Translations under genes and position numbers: made by a program
Part shown: positions 1-9,971 of the stretch, in pieces
Layout of the letters: every line of letters begins with the position of its first letter
Position numbering within the stretch: the stretch's first letter is position 1
Notes under the pieces: model-generated
Databases searched by the model: none
What the model saw: the letters and a program-made list of their open reading frames with translations, nothing else
What the model was told of the DNA's origin: nothing
Assembly (NCBI GenBank): GCA_020650975.1
Contig: JAIPMN010005725.1
Span: 1 to 22,260 of the forward strand
From: Apostichopus californicus
Lineage: Eukaryota; Echinodermata; Holothuroidea; Aspidochirotida; Stichopodidae
Direction: 5' to 3'
Length of the DNA stretch: 22,260 bases

Positions 1-60
1 GAGAGGAGAGGAGAGGAGAGGAGAGGAGAGGAGAGGAGAGGAGAGGAGAGGAGAGGAGAG
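1..60. repeat. (GAGAG)n pentanucleotide microsatellite
   Basis: Twelve perfect copies of a purine-only 5-bp unit fill the window's left edge and probably continue beyond it. The tract lies in the collagen-like gene's third intron, 46 bp past the exon 3 donor. One strand is all purine, so a triplex-prone structure is possible. Confidence 0.97.
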
Positions 61-105
61 ATTAAGATGAGGGGTTAAGATGAGGGCATTCATTAAAATA
101 TTTAC

Positions 106-321
106 CTGGTACTCCATGTGGTCCGGTATGGCCTTGTGTACCATCAAAGCCAGATTCTCCCGGAGATCCTGAAGGTCCCGTTGATCCTTTATCTCCTGGC
201 TCGCCATGTTCACCCGGCTCTCCAGGACTTCCTGTGGGCCCCACATGACCGGGATCTCCCATAGGACCCCGTTCTCCTGGGATTCCGTTTTCTCCTACGT
301 GGCCGTCTGCCCCTCTTCTAC
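106..321 (-). CDS. Collagen-like gene exon 3: 24 Gly-X-Y triplets
   Basis: 216 nt, exactly 24 x 9. It begins and ends inside a Gly codon (phase 1 on both sides), acceptor ATTCCAG at 328-322 and donor GTAAAT at 105-100. The translation is uninterrupted Gly-X-Y, for example GENGIPGERGPMGDPGHVGP, rich in GEP, GSP, GDP and charged triplets that favour a stable triple helix. There is no RGD. The polypyrimidine tract before the acceptor is poor, but the Gly phase makes this the only sensible junction. Read-through on either side loses the repeat at once. More exons must lie left of position 1. Confidence 0.88.
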
Positions 322-2243
322 CTGGAATCCTCATTGTTCTGGATTCGTCACAACATCTTACTTTAAATGATAAGAACAATAAATGATTATTGCAGCAAGG
401 ATGTGTTCTGTTATTTAACTGTTTGTGATAACAAAGTTTCGCATAATTTAGAGGACGACTTAACATCTTAATCCACCTCTACCCTTTAGTGCAAAATGAG
501 TGATAACGCCCGTGATGGAAGAATGTCCGCCGACGTGACGGATGAACGAATGGCAGGATGGCAGGATGAATGGATGGATGTATAGATGTATGGATGAATG
601 AGTAAATGTATACTATAGAAAAACGCCATGTAGAAACCATATCATACACTCTAAGATAAATAATTCTCTTACCATCGGGATTTACGTCGACATCGCGCTT
701 GCGCCGTTGACTTTGGTTCGATATATCGTCAAGCATCTTCCTTGTGTCGTCACTACGGCGTAAGAGATCAGAATAATGTTCCTAAATGAGTAAAATAACG
801 AAATATCAAAACTGATGTGTAATAACATCCTTTGTCCAGATGAAAGGTTGTGGTAAAATGTAGTATTATACAGACGTTGAAACATTCCAAATAATATAGT
901 TTCTACCGATCGGTGTTTGCACACTTTAATTCGCTGAAAAACTATTATCGAGCTGTTTACATGCAGAGATAAATGCTTTTAGGATGCAAACCTACAAGAT
1001 GAGCAGATATGACGAGAGGTTGGGTTAAGAGAGTTGGGGTTACAGTAAAACAGTGTTCATAGAATAATATAGGGAAACGTCGTGGTAGCAATATTAAATT
1101 TGATTATATATCATTATATTGTAATGGTGTTGTTTTGTTGTCATTGAACTGTTAGAGTGGTATCGTGGTATGGTAATAATAATACTATGTGTCTTCTTGA
1201 TTCTACCTGTTTATTTCCAGTATGTCACGGGATATTCAACATTATGAGGATATAAATGCTATGTCTCTTCTTGTCTTGGTTATGTTATTGGAAATTGCAT
1301 TGGTGGACAGTTAAAGAAACGGTGAAGAGGCCTCATCAAATGAAGCCGGAGGAAAACATTCAAATTAGTGCTGCTTATTAGGTCACTTTGGTATTATAAG
1401 TGCAATTGAACATCATGCCCTATCAAAAGGCCAGATTATACATAAATTTCTCAAACGTTGAAAAATATTAGAGCTTGAGGAGTAGTATAACTTAATTAAA
1501 GATATGCGAAGGGAAATTTACACAATGTCTGAGCACACTTGTAACCAATGAAGTTATGAACTTCTCTCATTGTGATCATAGCCGTGTGTGTGTGCTTCAG
1601 TCAGAGCAAGTGTGCGTTGTAAGAAAACTTGAAATTGATAACACTTATAAGAATGTTAACAATTGTAGTACTAAATAACAATGACAACCTGGTCAACATT
1701 GATAACATTGATAACACTTAGTAACACCGTGCATCTCGGCACTGTTAGTCAATATGAAGTAGCTACGTTAACCCCGTGCACAATTGTTCAAATACGGTAA
1801 TGTTTCAAGTTTAGCGAGGCTTTTCTTCATGTTAACATTGAATCAAAAAAATGAGTTATGTGACGTAAACTACATTACTCGTAACCATTTTTAACGTAAC
1901 GATGTTTTGATCCATTTCTTAATTAATTAATTAATTAATTAATACACTGTCTTGGATATAATCAAACAGATTAGAGAGGCCTAAATCAAAGGGATATCTC
2001 TCTCCTCAAAGGGAACAATAAACAATTACTATACTTAAAGGCATCACAAAATGACATTAAGACACTCACTTTCAACATCTTCAGTCGCCCTAGAACTTTA
2101 TCTGTATCTTCGGCGTCATTTTCTGGAATTTCGAGAGCTTGGTTTTCCTTAGTTTGGATAGGATCCGCGAAGGACGAGGTAGACAGGCAAGAACAGAGGA
2201 CTATGCCAAATAAACTGGCAAGGAGTATTTGATTCATAGTCAC
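106..2243 (-). CDS. Secreted collagen-like protein, 5' part (three exons, 3' end outside window)
   Basis: Three minus-strand exons (2243-2070, 781-673, 321-106) join in consistent phases (0, then 1). The order is signal peptide, acidic spacer, probable coiled coil, furin-type RRKR site, then 24 unbroken Gly-X-Y triplets. Collagen domains of this kind trimerise in the ER and are secreted. The helical segment before the collagen start could nucleate the trimer, and cleavage after RRKR could separate it (inference). The C-terminal domain that would name the subfamily (C1q, C-type lectin, fibrillar C-propeptide, NC1) lies past the left edge. Fibrillar collagens usually start exons with a whole Gly codon. 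Here the Gly codons are split, as in collectin/C1q-like and other non-fibrillar genes, so I favour a short collagen-like secreted protein. Collagen identity is firm; the subfamily is open. Confidence 0.85.
322..672 (-). other. Collagen-like gene intron 2
   Basis: 351-bp intron between exons 2 and 3. It contains a degenerate ATGG/ATGA tetranucleotide tract at about 541-606 and is otherwise featureless. Confidence 0.75.
541..606. repeat. Degenerate (GGAT/GAAT)n tetranucleotide repeat
   Basis: Imperfect GGATGAAT and GGATGTAT-like tetranucleotides are visible over about 65 bp inside intron 2 of the collagen-like gene. They create the Ser/Ile/His-Pro periodic peptide seen in the antisense reading, which is not coding. 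Confidence 0.8.
673..781 (-). CDS. Collagen-like gene exon 2: coiled-coil-like segment and furin site
   Basis: 109 nt. The acceptor is a T-rich tract ending in TTTAG (AG at 783-782), and the donor GTAAGA at 672-667 is close to consensus. In phase with exon 1 it reads EHYSDLLRRSDDTRKMLDDI, then SNQSQRRKRDVDVNPDG. Spaced Leu/Tyr/Met/Ile residues continue the helix begun at the end of exon 1 and look like a short trimerising coiled coil (inference). RRKR followed by D fits the furin consensus R-X-K/R-R. The last G of the exon is the first base of a split Gly codon completed by exon 3, which sets the Gly-X-Y register. Confidence 0.82.
782..2069 (-). other. Collagen-like gene intron 1
   Basis: 1288-bp first intron. 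A perfect (TTAA)n run occupies 1919-1943. Short ATTGATAAC-type direct repeats lie around 1632-1725. I see no coding exon, though first introns of matrix genes often carry enhancers, which cannot be judged here. Confidence 0.7.
1919..1943. repeat. (AATT)n microsatellite
   Basis: About six perfect tetranucleotide copies (self-complementary unit) in intron 1 of the collagen-like gene. Confidence 0.95.
2070..2243 (-). CDS. Collagen-like gene exon 1: signal peptide and acidic N-terminus
   Basis: 58 codons from ATG at 2243-2241; a second in-frame ATG two codons later is an alternative start. Residues 4-26 form a classic signal peptide: short polar start, hydrophobic core LLASLFGIVL, then small residues ending SFA before DPIQ, the probable signal-peptidase site. 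The mature start is acidic (IPENDAEDTD) and moves into an amphipathic stretch, VLGRLKMLK. The exon ends after AAA at a consensus donor GTGAGT (2069-2064) in phase 0, which suits exon 2. Read-through past the donor gives an unrelated tail, supporting the splice. Confidence 0.8.
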
Positions 2244-2397
2244 GGTAAATTAAATCGATTGAATTGTTAACTTTGTTAACCAATTTTGGTTTTCATGCAC
2301 GCAGGAAAATAAAATAAGTTTCGAACTACTAACGTCGAGATTGCAAAGATGGTTCTCACACGGTTAACTTACTATCGCTGTTCCTGTTAAAATGTTG

Positions 2398-2405
2398 TTA
2401 TATAT
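2398..2405 (-). promoter_or_regulatory. Candidate TATA box of the collagen-like gene
   Basis: Minus-strand TATATAAC lies about 155 bp upstream of the ATG at 2243. That would put transcription start near 2370 and give a 5' UTR of roughly 125 nt. The position is plausible, but the motif is common in AT-rich DNA. Confidence 0.3.
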
Positions 2406-2564
2406 CTTGCAGTCCCTTAGAAACGATTACGTATGTAATTCAAGGTTGTAACACGAAACAGATTATACACTTAATCAGGAAATATAGCAAAATTATAGTC
2501 TATACAATTGAGATCAATGAGAACAGATTGAAGCGACCGCTTTCACAATGAACAACGAGCGTGA

Positions 2565-2574
2565 TATATAAAGG
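2565..2574 (+). promoter_or_regulatory. Plus-strand TATA-like box TATATAAAGG
   Basis: A near-perfect TATA consensus faces away from the collagen-like gene. A CA-rich, AUG-poor stretch follows at about 2600-2650, resembling a 5' leader, but I find no convincing plus-strand exon after it. It may be a divergent promoter or chance. Confidence 0.25.
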
Positions 2575-3322
2575 TCATCTGTCTTTGATCCCATATTTGC
2601 GCACACTAAACTTGCTAGAAGTATTCAACAACAACAAAACGCTCTGGGAAGTTACGGGCCTCAAATTCGTTCCCAGAAATTGAAGATTGTTAAAAGAGAC
2701 GATCTAATATCTCAGTGTGGAGAATAACAATCACAGTTGCAATAAAATGATTGAGCATAGGTGGCCATTATCTGACTTTCTAGCATATGCTAGAATAAAT
2801 ACTGATAACCTTTAACCTATGGCAACATAAATAGTGATTCCAAACACTATCCTACTCATAGATAACGCTGAGACGGAAAAGATTCGAAATATGCCAGGGC
2901 CCGGGGCCAAGGCCCATGTGGACCCGCCATTACTTCTGGCACTGTGTTGGCCCTGAATAGAACAGTCAGGAGTAAAGGGAAGGCAACGGGAACCTTTACC
3001 CATTTAAATTACAAAGACAAATATATGTCTTACATAGTTCGTTTTGTTAAAAGCAGCTCAACTAATAAGTATATGTACCGTCAAATCGGTGTGTTTGTTG
3101 GTGCATAATCGAAACGTTAAAAGTTCATAACTGAAATTATTCTTTAGATCGACACGGTATGACAAAATATTCTTTATTCTCTGGCTGGTCCAGTTTCCAT
3201 TAATTCTTGTCGTAGTTATTACAGACCGAGTTAATCAAAATAGGCCTTATACATGCCTTATGATAAGGATTATAAATTAGTCGAAGAGTTCGAAAACTGA
3301 TCTGTTCAAAGTTTTTTGTACT
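2575..3322. other. Intergenic, no gene recognised; GC-rich patch
   Basis: No reading frame here resembles a known protein. A GC-rich block at about 2893-2950, with GGGCCCGGGGCC-like palindromic sequence, stands out in AT-rich surroundings. It may be a fragment of an older dispersed repeat. Confidence 0.5.
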
Positions 3323-3377
3323 GTGGGGAGGAGGTGAGGGATAGGTGAGGAGGGGGTGAGGTGAGGATGGGGGTTAG
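3323..3377 (+). repeat. G-rich low-complexity tract
   Basis: A run of GGGG, GAGG, GTGAGG and GGGGG blocks on the plus strand contains at least four G-runs of three or more, so G-quadruplex formation is possible. A minus-strand ORF across it is a compositional artefact (Pro/Ser-rich). Confidence 0.7.
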
Positions 3378-3568
3378 GATTGTGTAGTGGGTAACTGTAT
3401 TTCTCACGAGCAAGATTTCCTGCTCATTCTTTCTATATATGGAATGTGGCGTGCTCGCCTTCGCAACAAACCAATTTGTTAATGAATTCTGTAAATGCAA
3501 GTGAACTTGTTTCATGCACATGAGCTGTGCGTGAAATTGGTTAATATTCAAAGCTATTACAGAAACCA

Positions 3569-3606
3569 ACCTCCTCCCCCTTCCAGCCCCCCCCCCCCCT
3601 TTTCCA
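3569..3606 (+). repeat. C-rich homopolymer tract
   Basis: CTCC-rich sequence followed by about 14 consecutive Cs. A similar C run occurs at 3757-3778. Both are low-complexity and the exact lengths may be unreliable in assembly. Confidence 0.85.
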
Positions 3607-3965
3607 TTTCCTGGCACAGTTTATTGCCAGTCTTGGTCTTATGTAGAAAAACATGTTCCAATCAAAAGTTTATTAGGGCTTATGTCGATAACTAGATATC
3701 TTGTTAAGTAATAGCACATTTTGTGATGTACAAAATTGTCTCTTTATGAAAAACAACCCCCCCCCCCTCCCCTTCCTCACAAAAAGAAGAAAAGGTTAAT
3801 CTCCCCGACGAACAGTTGTCACAACCGCAATAGTATTCATGGATGTAATGGTGAAACCAGTGGCGCTATTCAGGTTTTAAACCAATGGAAAAATCATGAT
3901 TTTGTACGGTGCATGCAATCTACAATAAATTGTTTGATAACTGTATTTTGCGCTGAAATTGCTAC

Positions 3966-4001
3966 TTGTATGTATGTATGTATGTATGTATGTATGTATA
4001 T
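3966..4001 (+). repeat. (TATG)n microsatellite
   Basis: About eight perfect TATG copies. It explains the Cys-Met-Tyr-Val periodic peptides in this region, which are not genes. Confidence 0.95.
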
Positions 4002-4129
4002 TCGATCCTCCTGCAAGCAGGAACTCGCGAAGAAGCATCATTGGCTTATCAAAGTCGCAAGCTGACCGAAGTCAGTCTCTTACATTCATATTTAACGTCC
4101 TTGATTATGAATTGTTAATTGTCAACAAC

Positions 4130-4202
4130 TCTGTAACTGGACGACATACATTAATCTGGGAGTGACTCGAACCGGGGACCTTATGATTGAAAGGCACCGG
4201 CG
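4130..4202 (-). mobile_element. tRNA-derived SINE fragment
   Basis: The reverse complement shows a tRNA-like 3' half: an anticodon-stem-like CCTTTCAATCATAAGG, then GTCCCC and GGTTCGAGTC, a match to the RNA polymerase III B box (about 4167-4176). The 5' half with the A box is missing or replaced by a 14-bp tandem repeat. An intact tRNA is excluded because no acceptor stem or D arm can be formed. I read this as a decayed SINE head. Confidence 0.45.
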
Positions 4203-4244
4203 TTCTGGTTATTACCTTTCTGGTAATTACTTTCTGGTAATTAT
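4203..4244. repeat. 14-bp tandem repeat, three units
   Basis: TTTCTGGTAATTAC-like units start at 4203, 4217 and 4231, with two substitutions in the first unit. They directly abut the SINE-like B-box fragment. Confidence 0.85.
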
Positions 4245-4882
4245 ATTGTAACGAGGTACCGCCCACCAGGGTTCAACAAAGGTAACACAAAACAAATACA
4301 AATGATGATATAAAGCTCTTTGCTAATATGATACCTTTTACGAAAGAATGTGATCATCGTCAAATGTGTATTACGAGCCCTTTAAAAAGAGAAGCTATAC
4401 TACACAAGATCCTAGCCAAAATATTTGTTCAAAACCCAAATTCAAATTAATAGGAACTTCTACTTTTCGGAATGAACGTAAATTACAACAATTTCAACTT
4501 CAACAAATTCAACTTACATAATGAAGCAGACTTTAGAATACACCAGTTCCTCATGCACACCCAGGTGGCCAGGACAACTCTAAACTAAAGTCAACTAAAA
4601 CCAAGCTGACATTGTCCTAGCCGTCTAGGAATTGAACAATACATATGAAAGGAATAGCTGTATGGTAGGGTTGTGGATGAATGGAGGTGAATGAAGATTA
4701 AATGTTATGAATTGTTAGTAAAATGAGGTTAGCGTTAGATGAGGGTTAGTGACATGCCTTAACTTACTTACTGCTGAATGAAGAGATGGAATGACGAGAA
4801 GGAAAGGGATTAGTGAAAGACAGAATATGAATGGATGGGTTTAATTACAATATACACGACTACAGACGAAAGACAATGTACC

Positions 4883-4936
4883 TGAATTCACTATATGGTA
4901 CTGAATTCACTATATGGTACTGAATTCACTATATGG
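4883..4936. repeat. 19-bp tandem repeat, 2.8 units
   Basis: TGAATTCACTATATGGTAC repeats perfectly from 4883, 4902 and 4921, each with an EcoRI site. Zero divergence suggests a recent expansion. Confidence 0.95.
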
Positions 4937-5056
4937 CCTGTCTCAAAAGTCAGGCGGAGGAGGGGGAGACACATCCCTCTGTGTGGGGAATCGTGATACA
5001 CACCTGACGATGGTCACACAGTCACAGTCTTAGGTCGGGTTATAGGTGAACGCAAT

Positions 5057-5075
5057 GGGAGGGGGGGGGGTGGGG
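5057..5075 (+). repeat. Poly-G tract
   Basis: GGGA, then ten or more G, then TGGGG: a short quadruplex-capable G run of the kind that recurs as poly-C/poly-G elsewhere (3590, 3757, 8072, 16443, 17371). Confidence 0.8.
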
Positions 5076-7212
5076 AGATGAAGATGGAAAGATTGGACAC
5101 AATAAAACCTCTGGCCTCCCTCCTTCCCCTTAGGAAATTTCTGTTAACGTGCTGTGTTCGTTGTGGAAAAGGGGGAGAGATTCCGCGGAGTGTGGTGTTC
5201 CTTTCCCTGAAGACTGTTATTGTTGTTAGGTGCTAAACAGGTGGGTTAAGCAGGCTGGTATAATTGTTAGCAATTCAGAATAAGTTATAGGCTATTTCTA
5301 ACTGCACTTGAACCTAAGTGTTCTGTAAGATCACGTGATCGCAAAACCATATCCCTTTCGAAAAACAACGGATAGTTGCTGTTACTTCTCTTGTGCAATT
5401 GCTTTTAAATAGAAGTCGTTTTATGAAAATTCACACAATATAAAGCCTGCGCATAAAATCCAAAGAACTTGATCTAATCTCAAGTCCTGGTGTACCCTTA
5501 CATCGAGACTGTAACAACTTTTTCCTTTATTAACCCTGGCAAGGTGTAATGTATAGGTGAGAACGGTTTCATCTTTCCAAGGTTTCGCTAATACGTTTAC
5601 TTTGGGTAAGCGCAGATGATTAGCGCTTTGCAACGGTTCACGCATGACATTATCAGTAACACTAAAATATATTATTCTTAACAATATTTAATCTACAAGA
5701 ACAGAAATAAGTACGAGATTATTGTTTTAAATGAGAATTTCATATTTATTCAATAGCTTTTATTATCTTTCAAAGAATAGAATTTTTTTACTGATACTGT
5801 TTTAGGCAAAGAAAAATAAAAAAATAAAATAGATGGATCAAAGTTTGCATATGAAACACTAAACATTGAGTACAACTATTACTTTTCTTGAGTCAAAAAG
5901 AGAGGATCATTTTAACCTTTTTGAGACAGAATTATATCATTTTAATCATAAAAAAAAGAGAAAAAAAAGACAGATTATTCCTTAGGTTGTAACTGCGGGT
6001 TTGTGCTATCAATCATGGCAAGTTAATAAGGTGGCATCATGATAAATGTAAACAAATGTTGCACGTACAATACATTCTAGTACAGGAGTAATCCTAGTTG
6101 ATCCTAGGTAAGCTGAAGTTAAAATGAGAATAAAGGGCAGTGTGGTGGGGAGGGGTAAACACTGCGGGGAGGGGGAGGGGTGCAAAGGTGGTAATAACCC
6201 TTTGAAGGCTCTTGCTGCCATTCCAATAACTCATTTATATTAGCTACTTCCATATTTACACAAGATCGTCTACTCTCAGGTACGATGGGCAAGAAAAAAA
6301 AGAGGAGAAGACATTGTATTCTAGAATATCTGTATGTTGACCATAGCTGGTGCATACATTTTTTTCTGCACTCTCCATTTGCACCTTCCGTACATGTGCC
6401 CCCTTCTATCAACAATCCAAGTCCTTCCTCTGCTCCAACCAACTGCTACATGTGACCCTCGTTGGTTTGTTACTTTTATCAAAACTTGTCATATTACAGT
6501 CTTGAGCTAGATAATAGCCAATAATACATCAATTAGCAATGACTTTTGAGACCCTGACATCTCCCCCCCCCCAAAAAAAAACAAGAAAAAAGAAAATCCA
6601 TCTATTTATTAGATTAATTTTACAGTGTGGTGTATTCTTCTACCAGTAATGAACTTTATGGGGGAAAACATCATTTCATGATTACAAGGTTACTAAAACC
6701 ATATCTCATAACTCATTGGGGCAATTTCTCCAACAATCATACCTCGCTTAAAGAGGGAAGTAGTTAAGTTTTGAACTTGAAAAAAAGGGATTTTTAGTTC
6801 TGTACATCATAGATACCGTTAAGAATCACCTGCATCCGGGAAGAATAATAGAAAGAAAAATTATGACCATGCTGAAATTTTATGAAAAGAATTTGTATCC
6901 TCAAAAACCTTTGGAAATATTCCCTAATAGTTTGAAGTTATATATTGCACAGTATTTGAGCTGTCAAAATTCACTGACTTTATTTTGGACATCACTCAAC
7001 TTTTGAAAACATTTTGTAGTCTGCACATATATCAAGTTTAAGAGTTACATATACGTTAAGCCATATCTTCCCAAAGGACAGAAGTGAGGCACTTTCTTTA
7101 ACATTACACAAAAGTGTGTCTGTGATGGGGAAGATTAGCACCCAACTTATATTTTTCTTCTTCGTAACTACAGAAATTCACCAAGTTTAATCCACTTTTC
7201 AAGACTGGTGCT

Positions 7213-7742
7213 TCAGATACCCTAGATTCGTTCGACTAAAAGACCAAAGACTACCCACTACAATTATTTGGCAATATTTGGGACACTTTGACAGATACCA
7301 TTCCTTCAACTAAAGGCCAAATCCTATACACTAAAAATATTTAGCAACATTTGGGACACTGTTACAAATACCTTTCCTTAACCAAGAACCAACTACTAAC
7401 CACTCTAATTATTTTGCAACATTTGGGACACTGTGACAGATACCATTCCTTAACCAAGAACCAACTACTACCCACTGTAATTATTTAGCAACATTTGAGA
7501 CACTGTGACAGATACCATTCCTTAACCAAGAACCAACTTCTACCCACTGTAATTATTTAGCAACATTTGGGACACAGTGACAGATACCATTCCTTAACCA
7601 AGAACCAACTTCTACCCACTGTAATTATTTAGCAACATTTGGGACACTGTGACAGATGTCATTCCTTTAACCAAAGACCAAATCCTACCCACTACAAATA
7701 GTTAGTAACATTTGGAACATGGTGATGCCTAGCATTGCTTAA
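7213..7742. repeat. 72-bp minisatellite, about 7 units
   Basis: The landmark ATTTGGGACACTGTGACAGA recurs at 7276, 7349, 7421, 7493, 7565, 7637 and 7710, giving steps of 73, 72, 72, 72, 72, 72 and 73 bp. Central units (7421-7637) are nearly identical while the outer ones are degraded, the usual sign of expansion from the middle. No ORF runs through the array. It lies in the spacer between the RUFY 3' end and the collagen-like gene. Confidence 0.93.
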
Positions 7743-9869
7743 AAAAACGTGTTACTGTAGAAATATAAAAGAATACGGAGGTTGAAGGCTTCAGGAACTT
7801 GTTAAGGATGTTATAAACACTGTAACAGAGAACAAGAAGTGTCAAAGTAGGCTGTTTCAAGTAATAAACCTCTAAGATAAGCCCATGCATGGTATGCACA
7901 CTGTAAATAAGGTAAAAAAGAATGCACTCACTGTTATTAAAATTTAAAAAACTTATTTCAAGGAATGTGCACACTATGAATGGAATTGAACTTTCTTCAT
8001 AATTAGATACAATAATTTGATCAAATGGATATGTATATAATTGATATCGAGAAAGGTGAATTTTTTTTTTTGGGGGGGGGAAGAAGAATATCGTAAAGGA
8101 ACTGTGAATCATTTTCACAATCATGTGAATCAAAGGGACAAGTAGAGAAAGTAATAAAGTGAATCAGTGGTATTAAATATTACTTTTTGAAAATGACGGA
8201 CAGAAATGGACCGTGCAAATATTGCGAGATTAAATGTCTTACAGAATTGGCCGTGTTTTACGACGCCAAGCAGCCAACATACATGCATGTGGGATGAGAT
8301 GATCTGCTTATTAACTTTCATTTCACGTCGGTTGGCTACATGAAAAATAAATGAGAGTTTTCGCTATTTAATAGATACAACGGAAATTATCAATTTGAAA
8401 ATCAAATCAATGTTTTTGTCGATAGTAATTAATTGATGTGGCTATAGATATTCATGATTTTGTCCCATCACATACATTTAACATAAGCCCAATAATATCC
8501 GTAAATGAACCCATAGGACTAGACCATGATGAATATGTAACACTTAGCCTAAACTCAACTCAACATAGTTACATACCTACCTCATGGGTTTCCATGCTAT
8601 TAAAAGCAAATGATATTTACAGACTTTTTTTAAGACCAAAAAACATCTTATGATTTATCATAAAGCCTACATGCTAAACGATGAATTAATGTTAGGATAG
8701 GTAGCCTAACTGTTGTACAACTCTTGCAAAATGTATTCTAACCCCTTTTTGATTAAATTTTCGACATTCAAAAAGCAGTGAACACAACACAAGACATGGT
8801 GTAACTATAAACTTAACACCACAGTTTGATATATTCTCTTATTTTTGTTCTCACATTTTCTCCAAAATATCCTTGCTTTTGCATAAATCATATCGTATAA
8901 AGAAGAAGTGTTCAAATGAGGATTTTTCTTTCCTTTTCATTCAAAAGCCAATGATTTTCAAAACCTAGAAAAGTGGGTATTTCCTGTTCCCTACATTTTT
9001 TTTTGGTCAAATTTTTGCTATTTTCTTGTCTGGATATGGAACCAATGTCATATGTCTTTTAAGCTTACAATATGCAACGAGAAGACACTATAATGACTCA
9101 GTAAGTTGGAGCAATTTGTTCAGTTCCTTGTAAAGTGCTGGCTACATTTGTGAGATAGATGAACACAACACAGCCATTCAATACAAGTGCATACAGTCAG
9201 CGAAGCCCCATCATGCAATCAGTATACTCAGTAACACACTAGAAAAATACTGTCACTTTTCCAAGTTCTGTCACTTTAAGAATACAATTCAAATCACACA
9301 AGCCAACTTGTTGATACAACTAAATACATCAGCAGTTGTATCCATCGATCCGCATACCGGTACAAACTGAAATACTGCCATCTATTATCCGCCATATTAC
9401 TACAAAGGCAACGAGCCAACCTTCAAAACAACTGAACAAGGTATTAAAGACAGTATCTTAAGTCCATATATCTGTGTCATGCTTAGTCATTAGTCAATGC
9501 TACTGCAAGTTGCATTTTGATATAAACGTACATGTAATCCATTAAAGGGTACGAAGACTCGCGCAAAAAGAAACGTCTAATGCCGGTAATCTGACCTAGT
9601 TTCGAATGAGGTGTAACAGAAGTGTTAGACACCACCATCGATCCCAGAAAATACACACACAGCTTGCTACCGTCGGTAATTAGACACTAGTGTACAGTTA
9701 GTACATACAGCTGCAGTCAATACCCACAGCAAAGTGTACAAACGATACAGCGATGGACATCTCAGGTCCAGCTAAAGATAACAAGGTATCATGTTTCATT
9801 ACTGTCTGCATTTTGTAGCGACAAGAGCAAAACTTCGCTTGCAAGCAACGGAAAGTTAACTTTTTAAAG
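7743..9869. other. Intergenic, no gene recognised
   Basis: AT-rich to about 9300, then richer in CpG. Open stretches such as minus 8133-7729 and plus 8438-8653 show no known motif. Toward 9350-9870 CpG sites cluster and GCCAT/ATGGC motifs occur (for example CCGCCATATT at 9389), which could mark a promoter for the small ORF at 9870. Confidence 0.45.
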
Positions 9870-9971
9870 ATGGCGGCACGCTGTTTGGGGCGAGTCTTCA
9901 ATGCCTTTAAGTGTGACCCGGTATTTATCAACAGACAGACTCCATTGAGCTCAATTGAACTTGTCGTATAG
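9870..9971 (+). CDS. Candidate small ORF or first exon, weak
   Basis: An ATG in the context AAAGATGGCGGC opens a 33-codon frame beginning MAARCLGRVFNAFKCDPVF. The start is basic, hydrophobic and free of acidic residues for 15 positions, as in mitochondrial targeting peptides. A possible donor GTATTT at 9921 would make this a 51-nt phase-0 first exon; read through, it stops at TAG 9969-9971. The start overlaps a YY1-type element (consensus AANATGGCGGC), which in animals often spans the start codons of housekeeping and mitochondrial genes. I could not find a second exon, and the gene would run antisense into the RUFY 3' end. It may simply be a regulatory motif. Confidence 0.22.
   Translation: MAARCLGRVFNAFKCDPVFINRQTPLSSIELVV

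Larger units (their letters stand above)
4245..7212. other. Intergenic, no gene recognised
   Basis: AT-rich with short A, T and G tracts. The longest open stretches (minus strand 5684-5421 and 6442-6119) have no recognisable motif, no good splice context and no homology I can name, so I do not call them. A 19-bp tandem (4883-4936) and a G run (5057-5075) are listed separately. Confidence 0.5.

Noticed and set aside
4160..4215. Possible functional tRNA gene
   Set aside because: Only a B-box and anticodon-arm-like part is present; no A box or acceptor stem. More likely SINE remnant.
5421..5684. 87-codon minus-strand ORF with mixed, protein-like composition
   Set aside because: No recognisable domain and no plausible splice sites found. 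Kept as unexplained intergenic sequence; a protein search could reopen it.
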